The notes under the pieces were generated by a model. The model was not told the origin of the DNA, ran no database searches, and was given only the letters and a program-made list of their open reading frames with translations. A DNA stretch of 64,000 nt from Namhaeicola litoreus (GTDB taxonomy: Bacteria; Bacteroidota; Bacteroidia; Flavobacteriales; Flavobacteriaceae). The position numbers and the translations under genes are program-made. Within the stretch, counting starts at the first letter, position 1, and each line of letters starts with the position of its first letter. This document shows positions 18,320-27,515 of this stretch, piece after piece. The stretch lies in contig NZ_JBHTMY010000003.1 of assembly GCF_042679565.1 (NCBI RefSeq), positions 186,001 to 250,000 on the forward strand. Direction: 5' to 3'.

Positions 18320-19512
18320 AAATTGGAATGATTTTAGACAAAGAATTTCCGCCTGATCCAAGGGTGCAAAATGAAGCGAAGTCTTTGATTGAACATGGTC
18401 ATGAAGTTTTTCTATTCTGTTTAGAAAGTAAAAATCCGATTGCCGAGGAAAATGTTGGGGGTATAAGAGTAAGGAGGTATCCTACATCTAAATTAATGTA
18501 TAAATCATCGGCCTTGGCCTATGATTTTCCGCTATACCATCGCCTTATTCAAAAAAAAATTAGGCACTTTTTAAAAAATAACTTGATTGAAGTAATTCAT
18601 ATTCACGACCTGCCGGTTGCAAATGCAGTTTTTGATGCGAATAAATCGTTTAAGCTTCCAGTTGTTCTCGATCTTCACGAGAATAGGCCTGAAATAATGC
18701 GGCACTATTCTTTTGTAAATAGTGGTTTGGGCAAGTATTTGATCTCCATAGAAAGATGGAAAAAAGCTGAATGTAAAATGGCACATTTAGCGGATGGCGT
18801 TTTCGTGGTTACTGAAGAAGCCAAAACAGAAATTTCAGAGCGATGCAAAATAGATGAAAATAAAATCAGCGTGCTTCCCAATACTGTGGCTAGAGATTTT
18901 TTTGAAAATGTTCAATTTGACAATAAAATTAGGGAAAGGTTTTCTAATGATTTTATGGCGCTATATATCGGAGATACCGGCTTGAGAAGAGGATTGGTTT
19001 CAGTGATTAAATCTATTCCTCATGTGGTCGAAATTATTCCTAATTTTAAACTGGTTATCGTTGGTAAGAGTTCTTCAGATTCTGATCTAAAAAAGGTTGT
19101 CGAAGATTTAAATCTTGGTGATTTTGTTGTTTTTGAAGGTTGGAAAGAGCCAAAGACTTTTCAGTCGTATATTGCTGCAAGTTCGGTATGTATTTCTCCT
19201 TTATTGAGAAATATGCATCACGATACGACTTATGCCAATAAGATTTTTCAATATATGAGTCAGGAAAAACCTGTGCTAGTGAGTGATTGTCTGGCGCAAA
19301 AAAATATTGTCGAAGAGGTGGTTTGCGGTTTGGTGCATAGAGAAGATGATGAAATGGATATTGCGGAGAAGTTGATTTGGATGTATCAAAATAAACAAGA
19401 ACTAAATAAAATGGGTCTGCGCGGTAAGGCCTTTGTAAAGGATCATTTTCATTGGGAAATAACGTCAAAATCTATGATTGATTATTATCAGAAAATAAAA
19501 TCACCATCGTGA
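18316..19512 (+). CDS. Glycosyltransferase family 4 (GT-B fold)
   Basis: This 398-residue cytosolic glycosyltransferase has an N-terminal GT4-type domain starting MKIGMILDKEFPPDPRVQNEA, with a C-terminal nucleotide-sugar domain. The end carries the E-x7-E-like region PLLRNMHHDTTYANKIFQYMS used for donor binding in GT4. It overlaps both neighbours by 4 bases, so it is translationally coupled. The donor and acceptor sugars are unknown. Together with the next GT4 and WecB it probably assembles a surface polysaccharide or glycoprotein glycan. Confidence 0.9.
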   Translation: MKIGMILDKEFPPDPRVQNEAKSLIEHGHEVFLFCLESKNPIAEENVGGIRVRRYPTSKLMYKSSALAYDFPLYHRLIQKKIRHFLKNNLIEVIHIHDLPVANAVFDANKSFKLPVVLDLHENRPEIMRHYSFVNSGLGKYLISIERWKKAECKMAHLADGVFVVTEEAKTEISERCKIDENKISVLPNTVARDFFENVQFDNKIRERFSNDFMALYIGDTGLRRGLVSVIKSIPHVVEIIPNFKLVIVGKSSSDSDLKKVVEDLNLGDFVVFEGWKEPKTFQSYIAASSVCISPLLRNMHHDTTYANKIFQYMSQEKPVLVSDCLAQKNIVEEVVCGLVHREDDEMDIAEKLIWMYQNKQELNKMGLRGKAFVKDHFHWEITSKSMIDYYQKIKSPS

Positions 19513-20789
19513 AAGTACTCTTAATTACTTATTATTGGCCGCCAGCAGGTGGAAGTGGAGTCCAGCGATGGCTCTATTTTACGAAATACTTGACGGAGAT
19601 GGGTGTCGACGTGGTGGTTTACACGCCTGAAAATCCGGAATATGCAATCGTAGATCAGAATCTGGTAAATGAAGTTCCCAATAACTTGGAAGTCATTAGA
19701 ACAAAAATTTTTGAACCAAACCAGATTTTGACATATTTCAACAGGAGTAAAAAACAAGAAAGTGCCGGCTTTTTAAATCCTAACCCCGGATTTTTAGAGC
19801 GTCAATTGCAATATATCAGAGCGAATTTTTTTATACCAGATGCGAGGAAGTTTTGGGTAAAACCTTCCGTAGATTTTTTAACGGATTACCTAAGAAATAA
19901 CCATGTAGATGTGGTGATAAGTTCAGGTCCGCCGCATAGCATGCATTTAATTGGACTCGCGCTTAAAGAAAAATTGGGTGTAAAATGGGTAGCTGATTTT
20001 AGAGATCCATGGCTAGATATTGATTATTTTCATCAATTACCACTATCAAAAAAAAGTAAAAGGAAACATGCAGAACTAGAAAAGAAAGTCGCAGAAAAGG
20101 CGGATTTACTGCTTGTAGTGGGTAAAAGCATGAAGGATTATTTCAAGCAATTTAATGACAATTCAGAAGTCTTGAGCAATGGGTTTGCCTTTAAGAATAT
20201 GGGTAAAATGTCATCATTAGACACAGCTTTCAGTTTGACTCACATCGGGCTCATGAATGCTGACAGGAATCCGGAAATACTTTGGGATGTATTGGCTGAT
20301 CTAATCAAGGCAGATGAAGAATTTTCCAATGATTTATCGATCAATTTAATAGGCAAGGTAGATTCTAAAGTCAAAGATCAGATCAAAAAAAATAATCTAG
20401 AAAAGCAGACAAACTATGTAGATTACCTTCCTTATGATGAGGTTGTTAAAAATCAGAATTCGGCGCAAGTGCTTTTACTCCCGATAAATCAAGTTCCTTT
20501 TGCCAAAGGAATTATCACTGGAAAAGTTTTTGAATATTTACAGAGTAAAAGACCGATTTTGGCGATTGCCCCAAAAGAGGGTGATCTGGCAGAGATCATA
20601 AATGAAACTAAATCGGGCGTAGTAATTGACTTCAGAGAAAAAGAAAAATTAAAGGAAGTAATATTGTCATTTTACAAAAGTTATAAGGCAAAGAATTTGT
20701 TTGTTGATTCTGAAAACATAGATCAATATGATAGGAAGGAAATAGCAAAGAACTTATATGCTTTACTGAATAAAATTAATGCTGAATGA
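19509..20789 (+). CDS. Glycosyltransferase family 4, WbuB-like
   Basis: This is a second GT-B glycosyltransferase of 426 residues. Its N-terminus has TYYWPPAGGSGVQRW, a glycine-rich start typical of GT4 enzymes found in O-antigen or capsule loci. The mid-segment KWVADFRDPW and the C-terminal GKVFEYLQSKRP follow the usual donor-domain pattern. The start codon is GTG at 19509 and overlaps the previous gene by 4 bases (GTGA). It overlaps wecB by 4 bases. Specificity is not readable from sequence. Confidence 0.9.
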   Translation: MKVLLITYYWPPAGGSGVQRWLYFTKYLTEMGVDVVVYTPENPEYAIVDQNLVNEVPNNLEVIRTKIFEPNQILTYFNRSKKQESAGFLNPNPGFLERQLQYIRANFFIPDARKFWVKPSVDFLTDYLRNNHVDVVISSGPPHSMHLIGLALKEKLGVKWVADFRDPWLDIDYFHQLPLSKKSKRKHAELEKKVAEKADLLLVVGKSMKDYFKQFNDNSEVLSNGFAFKNMGKMSSLDTAFSLTHIGLMNADRNPEILWDVLADLIKADEEFSNDLSINLIGKVDSKVKDQIKKNNLEKQTNYVDYLPYDEVVKNQNSAQVLLLPINQVPFAKGIITGKVFEYLQSKRPILAIAPKEGDLAEIINETKSGVVIDFREKEKLKEVILSFYKSYKAKNLFVDSENIDQYDRKEIAKNLYALLNKINAE

Positions 20790-21874
20790 AAAAAATTGTT
20801 ACCATAGTTGGTGCTCGTCCACAATTTATAAAAGCTGCTGTCTTGAGCAGAATTATTGTGGAGAAAAATGAGTTTGAAGAAATTGTAGTACATACCGGTC
20901 AACATTTCGATCAGAATATGAGCGAAATATTTTTTAATGAAATGGATTTACCAATCCCAAAATATAACTTGGATATCCATGAATCGATGCACGGAGCAAT
21001 GACCGGTAAAATGCTGGAAAAAATAGAAAAGGTACTAGTTTTGGAAAACCCCGATGCAGTTGTAGTTTATGGAGATACGAACTCCACTTTGGCGGGTGCT
21101 TTGGCAGCTAATAAAATGCATATTCAAGTGGCCCATATCGAAGCGGGTTTGAGGTCGTTCAATATGGAGATGCCTGAAGAAGTTAATAGGATTATTACAG
21201 ATCGCATTTCTAATCAATTGTTTTGTCCAACAAAACAAGCTTTGGAGAATTTAAAGAGCGAGGGTTTTGATCATTTTGGTATCGACATTGTTTTAAGCGG
21301 GGATATCATGAAAGATGCCGTGTCTTATTACAATCAAAAAGCAGAAGCCAACTCAACCATATTGGAGCAATTTGATCTAGACAGTGACAAATTCGTTCTA
21401 GCTACGATACATCGTCAGGAAAATACTGATGATCCAATTAAGTTAAAGAATATACTAAAAGGCCTTGATGATATTTCTGAAGAGATAAAAGTAGTCATGC
21501 CCTTGCATCCCAGAACTAAAAAGAGAATTGCCGAGTTTGAGTTATCCACAAAAGTATTACTGATTGACCCGGTTGGTTATTTCGACATGCTCAAGTTATT
21601 GGCCCATTGTAAAATGGTAGTTACAGATAGTGGAGGCCTACAAAAGGAGAGTTTTTTTAATAAAAAACACTGCATAATTGCTAGAGATGAAACAGAATGG
21701 AAAGAATTGGTAGACAATGGTTTTGCTAAAATTGTGGGAACTGATGCGGGTAAAATGTTAGACGCTTATGACCATTTTTTAAAGGCTAAGTCCAATTTTG
21801 AAATGAATTTATACGGAGACAATGTAGGTGAAACCATCTATTTTCATCTAAAAAATAAACTTGGATTGAATTAA
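20786..21874 (+). CDS. wecB: UDP-N-acetylglucosamine 2-epimerase (non-hydrolysing)
   Basis: This enzyme interconverts UDP-GlcNAc and UDP-ManNAc, giving ManNAc-type sugars for surface polysaccharides. At 362 residues it is full length. Diagnostic stretches are VGARPQFIKAA, HTGQH, YGDTNSTLAGALAA, HIEAGLRSF, and the DSGGLQKE segment that contacts the nucleotide. It is the last gene of the run beginning at the DUF4834/YfhO genes and overlaps the previous gene by 4 bases. Its 3' end overlaps the convergent membrane-protein gene by 4 bases. No WecC dehydrogenase is present here, so the ManNAc may be used directly or oxidised elsewhere. Confidence 0.95.
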   Translation: MKKIVTIVGARPQFIKAAVLSRIIVEKNEFEEIVVHTGQHFDQNMSEIFFNEMDLPIPKYNLDIHESMHGAMTGKMLEKIEKVLVLENPDAVVVYGDTNSTLAGALAANKMHIQVAHIEAGLRSFNMEMPEEVNRIITDRISNQLFCPTKQALENLKSEGFDHFGIDIVLSGDIMKDAVSYYNQKAEANSTILEQFDLDSDKFVLATIHRQENTDDPIKLKNILKGLDDISEEIKVVMPLHPRTKKRIAEFELSTKVLLIDPVGYFDMLKLLAHCKMVVTDSGGLQKESFFNKKHCIIARDETEWKELVDNGFAKIVGTDAGKMLDAYDHFLKAKSNFEMNLYGDNVGETIYFHLKNKLGLN

Positions 21875-22488
21875 TCGATCATAGAATAGACAGGATCAGA
21901 GACTTGGTATTTTTTACAATAAAAAACGAGTAAGATTTGAACAAATAAATGTAAAATGACCAAAGCAATAATGGCATATATGGGCACGCCAAAAAGTTGC
22001 CAAGGCCAAGAGTAGGTCCAAACTCCTAATGCGATAGTGATCATTTCACCAAATGCCGGAAAAATGGCAGCAATAACCAAAGCCAGAATAATTTTGTTAA
22101 AAAGTCTTTTTATTTTGACAACCTCCAAGAGTTTTTGTTCAAGGTCATAGATAAAATAGAAACTTAACATCCATGCAAAAGGCAGCCAATATGGAAATGC
22201 CCTATGATTAGACAGGTCGTGATATTCCCAATAACCATTCCAAATGCCCCATTTTTCGGCCATTACACCAAAAATTCCAGTCAAGATCATTCCTGTTAGC
22301 AAGACATAATTTTTTGTTCCATCTATTTTAATGATGGGAATGACTTTTCTTAACAGGTGTACAAAAAGGATTCCCGCAACTAAGATGTCGAATTGATGTA
22401 GCAATCCAATTACAAGACCAGCAAGTACTAATTTAAGCAGTGCCTTTATAAGAATTTGATAAAAAGTTTTTCGATCGATTATTTCCAT
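21871..22488 (-). CDS. Conserved multi-pass membrane protein, function unknown
   Basis: This protein of about 205 residues has six or so hydrophobic segments separated by short polar loops. The central part is rich in Trp and Tyr (KWGIWNGYWEYHDLSN), a feature of some carotenoid- or lipid-related membrane families, but I cannot assign one. The longer frame starts with a TTG at 22506 that overlaps a promoter-like element, so I use the ATG at 22488 (MEIIDR). It converges on wecB with a 4-base overlap. Confidence 0.65.
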   Translation of the reverse strand: MEIIDRKTFYQILIKALLKLVLAGLVIGLLHQFDILVAGILFVHLLRKVIPIIKIDGTKNYVLLTGMILTGIFGVMAEKWGIWNGYWEYHDLSNHRAFPYWLPFAWMLSFYFIYDLEQKLLEVVKIKRLFNKIILALVIAAIFPAFGEMITIALGVWTYSWPWQLFGVPIYAIIALVILHLFVQILLVFYCKKYQVSDPVYSMID

Positions 22489-22503
22489 ATTATTTTTCCG
22501 GCT

Positions 22504-22511
22504 CAAATATA
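22504..22511 (-). promoter_or_regulatory. Candidate -7 element for the minus-strand membrane protein
   Basis: The minus strand reads TATATTTG here, an exact TAnnTTTG match ending 15 bases before the ATG at 22488. It supports the shorter start and a very short leader. No clear TTG at -33. Confidence 0.45.
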
Positions 22512-22601
22512 ATCATTCGAGTATAATCATGTGCCCGTGGTAATCATTCATCAAAATAATTTGGGAAAGTATAAGTTGTTGTAATTAATATGGGGTTTAT
22601 A

Positions 22602-22617
22602 AATTACATATGTAATT
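22602..22617. promoter_or_regulatory. 16-base perfect palindrome upstream of asnB
   Basis: AATTACATATGTAATT is a perfect inverted repeat centred about 122 bases before the asnB ATG and 39 bases before the candidate -7 element. It could be an operator for a dimeric regulator. In AT-rich DNA a palindrome of this length can occur by chance about once in a window this size, so the claim is weak. The remainder of the 243-base gap holds the candidate promoters on both strands and nothing else I recognise. Confidence 0.3.
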
Positions 22618-22655
22618 AAATACATAAATATTAGTTTATAAATGAAACTAAAAAC

Positions 22656-22663
22656 TATATTTG
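22656..22663 (+). promoter_or_regulatory. Candidate -7 promoter element for asnB
   Basis: TATATTTG is an exact TAnnTTTG match about 69 bases before the asnB start. A degenerate TTAG at 22631-22634 sits 21 bases upstream, where the -33 TTG is expected. Confidence 0.5.
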
Positions 22664-22731
22664 TGTTTAATTATAGAAAGTGAAAAGTAATATTTGCATT
22701 CGAAAAATAAGAATAGTAAAAAATAAAAGAT

Positions 22732-24405
22732 ATGTGTGGAATTGTTTGTGCATTTGATTTAAAAGAAGATTCGGAAATTTTAAGACCAAAACTGTTAGAG
22801 ATGTCAAAAAAAATAAGACATCGTGGACCAGATTGGAGCGGTATTTATGCCGATGATAATGCAATTTTGGCCCATGAGCGTCTGGCAATTGTAGATCCGG
22901 CTTCAGGAAAGCAACCCTTGTTCAGTGAAGATAGAAAGCTAGTTCTTGCCGCAAATGGAGAAATCTATAACCATAAAGAATTGAGGAAACAATTTGAAGG
23001 TAAATACAATTTTCAAACTGCTTCTGATTGTGAGGTGATTTTGGCTTTATACAAAGAAAAAGGGCCAACATTCATTGATGAAATGAATGGAATTTTTGGT
23101 TTTGCACTTTATGATGCAGATAAAAACGAGTACTTTATTGCACGAGATCATATGGGTATCATTCCTTTATACATGGGTTGGGATAAAAACGGAACTTTTT
23201 ATGTGGCTTCTGAGTTGAAAGCCTTAGAAGGATATTGTTCTAAGATTGAACTATTTCCTCCGGGGCATTATTTACACAGTAAAGATGGCGAGCTAAAAAA
23301 GTGGTATGACAGAGAATGGAAGGATTATGAGGCCGTCAAAGAGAACCAAACCAGTATAGATGAGTTAAGAGTAGCACTTGAGGCTGCTGTTCACCGCCAA
23401 TTGATGTCGGATGTCCCTTATGGCGTTTTACTATCCGGAGGATTGGATTCATCTGTTACATCTGCTATTGCGAAAAAATATGCAGAAAAGAGAATAGAAT
23501 CGGATGATACTCAAGCTGCCTGGTGGCCGCAGCTGCATTCATTTTCTGTAGGTTTAGAGGGGTCACCGGATTTAGCTGCAGCTCAAAAAGTGGCAGATCA
23601 TATTGGAACCGTTCATCATGAGATAAAATTTACGATACAAGAAGGTTTAGATGCTATTCGTGATGTAATTTATAATCTTGAAACCTATGATATAACTACT
23701 ATTCGAGCATCAACTCCCATGTATCTGATGGCCAGGGTAATCAAATCAATGGGAGTAAAAATGGTATTATCGGGAGAGGGAGCGGACGAATTATTTGGAG
23801 GGTATTTGTATTTCCACAAAGCACCAAATGCAGAAGAATTTCATAAAGAAACAGTGCGAAAATTAGAAAAGCTACATATGTATGATTGTTTGCGTGCGAA
23901 TAAATCATTAGCTGCATGGGGGATTGAAGGTAGAGTGCCTTTTTTAGATAAGGAATTTATGGATGTGGCCATGAGAATCAATCCTCAGGATAAAATGATC
24001 AACGGGGAACGAATGGAAAAGTGGGTTGTTCGAAAAGCTTTCGAAAGTTATTTGCCTGAGAGTGTGGCCTGGAGACAAAAGGAACAATTTTCTGATGGTG
24101 TAGGCTATAGCTGGATAGATACATTAAAGTTAATGGTCAATGAAAAAATTTCTGATGAACAGTTAGCGAATGCGCATTTTAAATTTCCTATTCAAACACC
24201 GACCACAAAGGAAGAATTTTACTACCGTTCTATTTTTGAAGAGCATTTCCCTTCGGATACTGCTGCGTTATGTGTGCCTCAAGAACCTTCTGTTGCCTGC
24301 AGCACGAAAATTGCTTTGGAGTGGGATGAAAGTTTTAAAAACTCAAACGAGCCATCGGGTAGGGCCATTGCCAACGTACATACCGATGCCTATGTCAAGG
24401 GGTAA
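22732..24405 (+). CDS. asnB: Asparagine synthase B (glutamine-hydrolysing)
   Basis: This enzyme makes asparagine from aspartate, ATP and glutamine. The N-terminal class-II glutaminase begins MCGIV, with C2 as the nucleophile after removal of Met1, and contains RHRGPDWSG and NGEIYNH. The synthetase domain has the PP-loop LSGGLDSS (residues 234-241) and VLSGEGADELFGGY. At 557 residues it matches the E. coli AsnB type. It stands alone, with a long upstream region and a strong terminator downstream, so it is a single-gene unit. Confidence 0.97.
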   Translation: MCGIVCAFDLKEDSEILRPKLLEMSKKIRHRGPDWSGIYADDNAILAHERLAIVDPASGKQPLFSEDRKLVLAANGEIYNHKELRKQFEGKYNFQTASDCEVILALYKEKGPTFIDEMNGIFGFALYDADKNEYFIARDHMGIIPLYMGWDKNGTFYVASELKALEGYCSKIELFPPGHYLHSKDGELKKWYDREWKDYEAVKENQTSIDELRVALEAAVHRQLMSDVPYGVLLSGGLDSSVTSAIAKKYAEKRIESDDTQAAWWPQLHSFSVGLEGSPDLAAAQKVADHIGTVHHEIKFTIQEGLDAIRDVIYNLETYDITTIRASTPMYLMARVIKSMGVKMVLSGEGADELFGGYLYFHKAPNAEEFHKETVRKLEKLHMYDCLRANKSLAAWGIEGRVPFLDKEFMDVAMRINPQDKMINGERMEKWVVRKAFESYLPESVAWRQKEQFSDGVGYSWIDTLKLMVNEKISDEQLANAHFKFPIQTPTTKEEFYYRSIFEEHFPSDTAALCVPQEPSVACSTKIALEWDESFKNSNEPSGRAIANVHTDAYVKG

Positions 24406-24415
24406 AATAAAAAAT

Positions 24416-24438
24416 AGGGAGCTCAGCTCCCTTTTTTT
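24416..24438. terminator. Bidirectional rho-independent terminator between asnB and the acyl-CoA ligase
   Basis: AGGGAGC TCA GCTCCCT forms a 7-bp GC-rich stem with a 3-base loop, followed by a T-run (24432-24438). On the other strand an A-rich stretch (24405-24415) gives a U-run for the convergent gene. It separates two convergent genes and probably terminates both. Confidence 0.85.
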
Positions 24439-26377
24439 ATAGATTGAATATTTTATCAATCGTTTTTTTATTTTCTGTATGAGCAGTTGCCTGACTATTA
24501 GGTAAGTACAATTGATTTAATTTCTCTTTATAAGTGTCTGTAATCACAAAACGAACCATTTTTAATGTTGAGTTGATCATTTTATTAGCTTCAGAAAACT
24601 CTTCTTCTATTATTTGAAAATTAGAAGGAATCCATTTTTCAGGAAACTTGTTTTTGAATTCTTTTTGATTTTTAAAAGCCAGTACTTCCGACTTTACTTT
24701 ATCCAAAATTACTTGTGAATCAGTTACCCTATTTTTTTTGATCCAGTCCGAGACAACAGGTTTGTTTAAAGTAACCAAAGCGGTGGTAAATTTTTTGTGG
24801 TCATTATAAATCATGCATTGATGAATAAATGAGGAAGAATTAACAATAGCTTCTTCAATCTCCTCAGGAGAGTATTTTTCACCATCTTCTGAAATCAGTA
24901 AGGCCTTTTCTCGACCCACAACAACAAGGAAGTCGTCTTCATCAAAATAACCTAAGTCACCTGTATAAAGCCATTCATTTTTAAGAGCTTTTGAGGTAGC
25001 TTCCTCATTTTTATAATAGCCTTTCATCACGTTATCACCCTTAATAATGATCTCGCCTTTTTGTCCTTTAGCTAATTCAATGGCATTTTCATCTACGATC
25101 TTGCATTTAATATTATCTAGTAGTTTTCCGGAGGTACCCATTTTATGAAAAAAGGGCGTATTGGTTGAAATGATAGGTGTTGCTTCTGTAAGTCCATAAC
25201 CTTGATATACTGGTATGCCAATGGCCTTGTAAAACTGTTGTTGTTTGATATCGAGGAGCGCACCTCCTCCCACAAAAAACTCGATATTGCTGCCGAAAAT
25301 ATGTTTCAGTTTTTTAAAAATAAGAAGTTTTGCCAAACTATAATGAAACCAGGTGGAGAGTTGTGTGGATAAACCTGGTTTATTGAAACCATTGCCATTT
25401 CTTTTTATGGCGGCTTTTAAACCTCTCTCAAAAATACCTTCGATTACATCGCCTTTAGCCGATATTCCCTCTTGAATTTTGTTGATGAAATTCGCTGTTA
25501 AGGCTGGCACCGTCAATAAAAAATTTGGATTGGCTTCTTTTAAATTAATGGGAATGTTTTTAAGGGCATTCATTCCGCCTCCTCTGGCATCTACAAAATA
25601 AAGCGCCAAGCCTTTTACAAGCGAAGTATAAATACCTACTGTATGGGCAAAAGAATGATCTGTTGGTAAGATCAACAATGTTCGTATGTTTTCCCGGATT
25701 TGAAAAGTGTTCACCGCCTCGTGACTATTGGAGAAGTAGTTTAAATGTGTAAGCATAATTCCTTTGGGATTACCTGTAGTACCTGAGGTATAACAGATGG
25801 TCACTACATCATTTTCTGTTATACTTTCCCTTAAATTACTGAGTTTTTTACTGTTTTCATTGAATTTTGCTCTGCCTATTTCATAAAGATCTTCAATGTA
25901 TAAAATTCGCTTTTCATCAAAATCAAGTTGTTTGCAAATCTCCGTAATCTTTTTTGAGGGCTTATCCAAAATGACTAGTTGCAGGTCTTTATACTCAAAC
26001 TTATTCCATTGGCTAATAACTTTTTCTAATGTATTTTCCGATACAATAATCATTTTAGAATCAGAATGATTCACTCGAAAAGGAATCTCTTCCGGTAATA
26101 ATTTTATGGAAAGTGGAACTGAGATCGCACCGGCATATAGAATGGCAAATTCAGAAATGATCCAGTCGGCTTTTGCCTCAGATAGAATGGTAATTTTATC
26201 CTCATAGTTTATTCCTAAATCCAATAGAACCGAAGATAAGTGTAGAGCTTTTTTCCGGGTATCAGAAAAGGTTGTAGACTTCCATCCATTGTCCTCTTTT
26301 TGATTGAGATATGGGGATTGAGCATAAGTATTGGCAGCTCTGTCGAGCATGTTAAAAATGGTGCGCGTTTTCATCAT
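24437..26377 (-). CDS. fadD: Long-chain fatty acid-CoA ligase (AMP-binding)
   Basis: This 646-residue ANL-superfamily ligase activates fatty acids to acyl-AMP and then acyl-CoA. Key motifs are YTSGTTGNPKG (ATP-binding P-loop, about residues 196-206), the YGLTEATP region, and YTGDLG with GREKALL before the C-terminal lid domain. A long insert around residues 290-330 is typical of bacterial long-chain ligases. It is monocistronic between the asnB terminator and a divergent gap with the 74-residue gene. Exact chain-length preference is unknown. Confidence 0.9.
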   Translation of the reverse strand: MMKTRTIFNMLDRAANTYAQSPYLNQKEDNGWKSTTFSDTRKKALHLSSVLLDLGINYEDKITILSEAKADWIISEFAILYAGAISVPLSIKLLPEEIPFRVNHSDSKMIIVSENTLEKVISQWNKFEYKDLQLVILDKPSKKITEICKQLDFDEKRILYIEDLYEIGRAKFNENSKKLSNLRESITENDVVTICYTSGTTGNPKGIMLTHLNYFSNSHEAVNTFQIRENIRTLLILPTDHSFAHTVGIYTSLVKGLALYFVDARGGGMNALKNIPINLKEANPNFLLTVPALTANFINKIQEGISAKGDVIEGIFERGLKAAIKRNGNGFNKPGLSTQLSTWFHYSLAKLLIFKKLKHIFGSNIEFFVGGGALLDIKQQQFYKAIGIPVYQGYGLTEATPIISTNTPFFHKMGTSGKLLDNIKCKIVDENAIELAKGQKGEIIIKGDNVMKGYYKNEEATSKALKNEWLYTGDLGYFDEDDFLVVVGREKALLISEDGEKYSPEEIEEAIVNSSSFIHQCMIYNDHKKFTTALVTLNKPVVSDWIKKNRVTDSQVILDKVKSEVLAFKNQKEFKNKFPEKWIPSNFQIIEEEFSEANKMINSTLKMVRFVITDTYKEKLNQLYLPNSQATAHTENKKTIDKIFNL

Positions 26378-26487
26378 TTCTTATTTTGGGCGATAAAAAT
26401 ACACTTTTTGGTATCAATTTGATGAAAAATGGAGTTTTGTCTTGTTTAACAATAAAGAATAGACCTGCGATATTTCATTTACTTCAG

Positions 26488-26495
26488 TACCTTTG
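26488..26495 (+). promoter_or_regulatory. Candidate -7 promoter element for the 74-residue gene
   Basis: TACCTTTG is an exact TAnnTTTG match 17 bases before the ATG at 26513. No clear TTG at -33 is visible. Confidence 0.4.
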
Positions 26496-26512
26496 TCAAA
26501 AAAAGAAAAAAA

Positions 26513-26737
26513 ATGGATTTACCCAAGTTTATGCTAGGAGATAATACGGATTGTCCGGATGATATTTTTGTTATCCATACCGAGTTTCCTCGTTTTGTCA
26601 TTAACTTAGTAAATGATGAGGTGGAGTGGTTTGACGATTTGGAAGGAGATGAAACAGAATTGGCTAATGAGGTTTCTGAATTGATAGAATTAGCAGGAAT
26701 CTTTTATGACCGCGAAATGGAACGTTATTCTGAGTAA
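26513..26737 (+). CDS. Small acidic conserved protein, function unknown
   Basis: This 74-residue soluble protein is strongly acidic, starting MDLPKFMLGDNTDCPDDIFV and containing HTEFPRFVINL. Similar short proteins recur in Flavobacteriia, and the DNTD...DDIFVIHTE block is what I recognise. No signal peptide, membrane segment or catalytic motif is evident. It has its own promoter-like element and ends only 4 bases from the convergent cobA gene. The function is unknown. Confidence 0.8.
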   Translation: MDLPKFMLGDNTDCPDDIFVIHTEFPRFVINLVNDEVEWFDDLEGDETELANEVSELIELAGIFYDREMERYSE

Positions 26738-26741
26738 TTGA

Positions 26742-27515
26742 TTAAACTGCATATTCGAAAGAGGTGTAGTTGTGTTTATAAAATTCTTTTAGTTTTAAAC
26801 TTTCACGAACCACTTCTCCAATGATTATCACGGCCGGGTTAGATAATTCTTGTTCATTTGCAATACCCAGAATATTATCAATTAACCCGAAGCCAATTTT
26901 TTCTTGTGAAGTTGTCCCATTTTGAATGATGGCAATCGGCCTATCTCCTTTATTTTCCTGCTGAAAGATTTCTACGATTTGTTCTAATCTAGACATTCCC
27001 ATTAGGATCACGACTGTTGCCGAGGATTGTACTGCTAGTTTAAGGTCAGCGCTCAATCGATGGCTAGAAGTTGTACCGGTAATCACCCAAAAACTTTCAG
27101 AAACACCCCGTTTTGTCACCCCAATACCAAAACGCGAAGGCACAGATATGGCTGAGGTAATTCCAGGAATCACTTCCGCATTGATTCCATATGGTTCAAC
27201 ATGGTCTAATTCTTCGAGACCCCTGCCAAAAACAAAGGGATCACCACCTTTTAATCGCACTATATGCCTGTATTTTTTGGAGAGATTAACAATGATTTCT
27301 TGAATCTCAAGTTGTGAAAAGGCTTTAAAACCATTTCTTTTACCTACAAATATTTTTAAGGCATTCGGCGCATAGGTCAATAGCTCTTTACAGGCTAAGG
27401 CATCGTATAATACAACATCAGCCTTTTGTAAAGATTTAATTCCTTTTAAAGTAATCAATTCAGGATCTCCGGGTCCTGCGCCTACAAGAGATAAAGTGCA
27501 TGAAAAGTTATCCAT
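26742..27515 (-). CDS. cobA: Uroporphyrinogen-III C-methyltransferase (SUMT)
   Basis: This enzyme methylates uroporphyrinogen III at C2 and C7 to give precorrin-2, the precursor of siroheme, using SAM. The tetrapyrrole-methylase motifs VGAGPGDPELIT and GGDPFVFGRG are intact, and at 257 residues it is a stand-alone SUMT. It overlaps the sulfite reductase gene by 8 bases, so its product very likely supplies siroheme to that enzyme. The dehydrogenase and ferrochelatase (CysG N-terminal or SirC/B) are not in this window. Confidence 0.96.
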   Translation of the reverse strand: MDNFSCTLSLVGAGPGDPELITLKGIKSLQKADVVLYDALACKELLTYAPNALKIFVGKRNGFKAFSQLEIQEIIVNLSKKYRHIVRLKGGDPFVFGRGLEELDHVEPYGINAEVIPGITSAISVPSRFGIGVTKRGVSESFWVITGTTSSHRLSADLKLAVQSSATVVILMGMSRLEQIVEIFQQENKGDRPIAIIQNGTTSQEKIGFGLIDNILGIANEQELSNPAVIIIGEVVRESLKLKEFYKHNYTSFEYAV

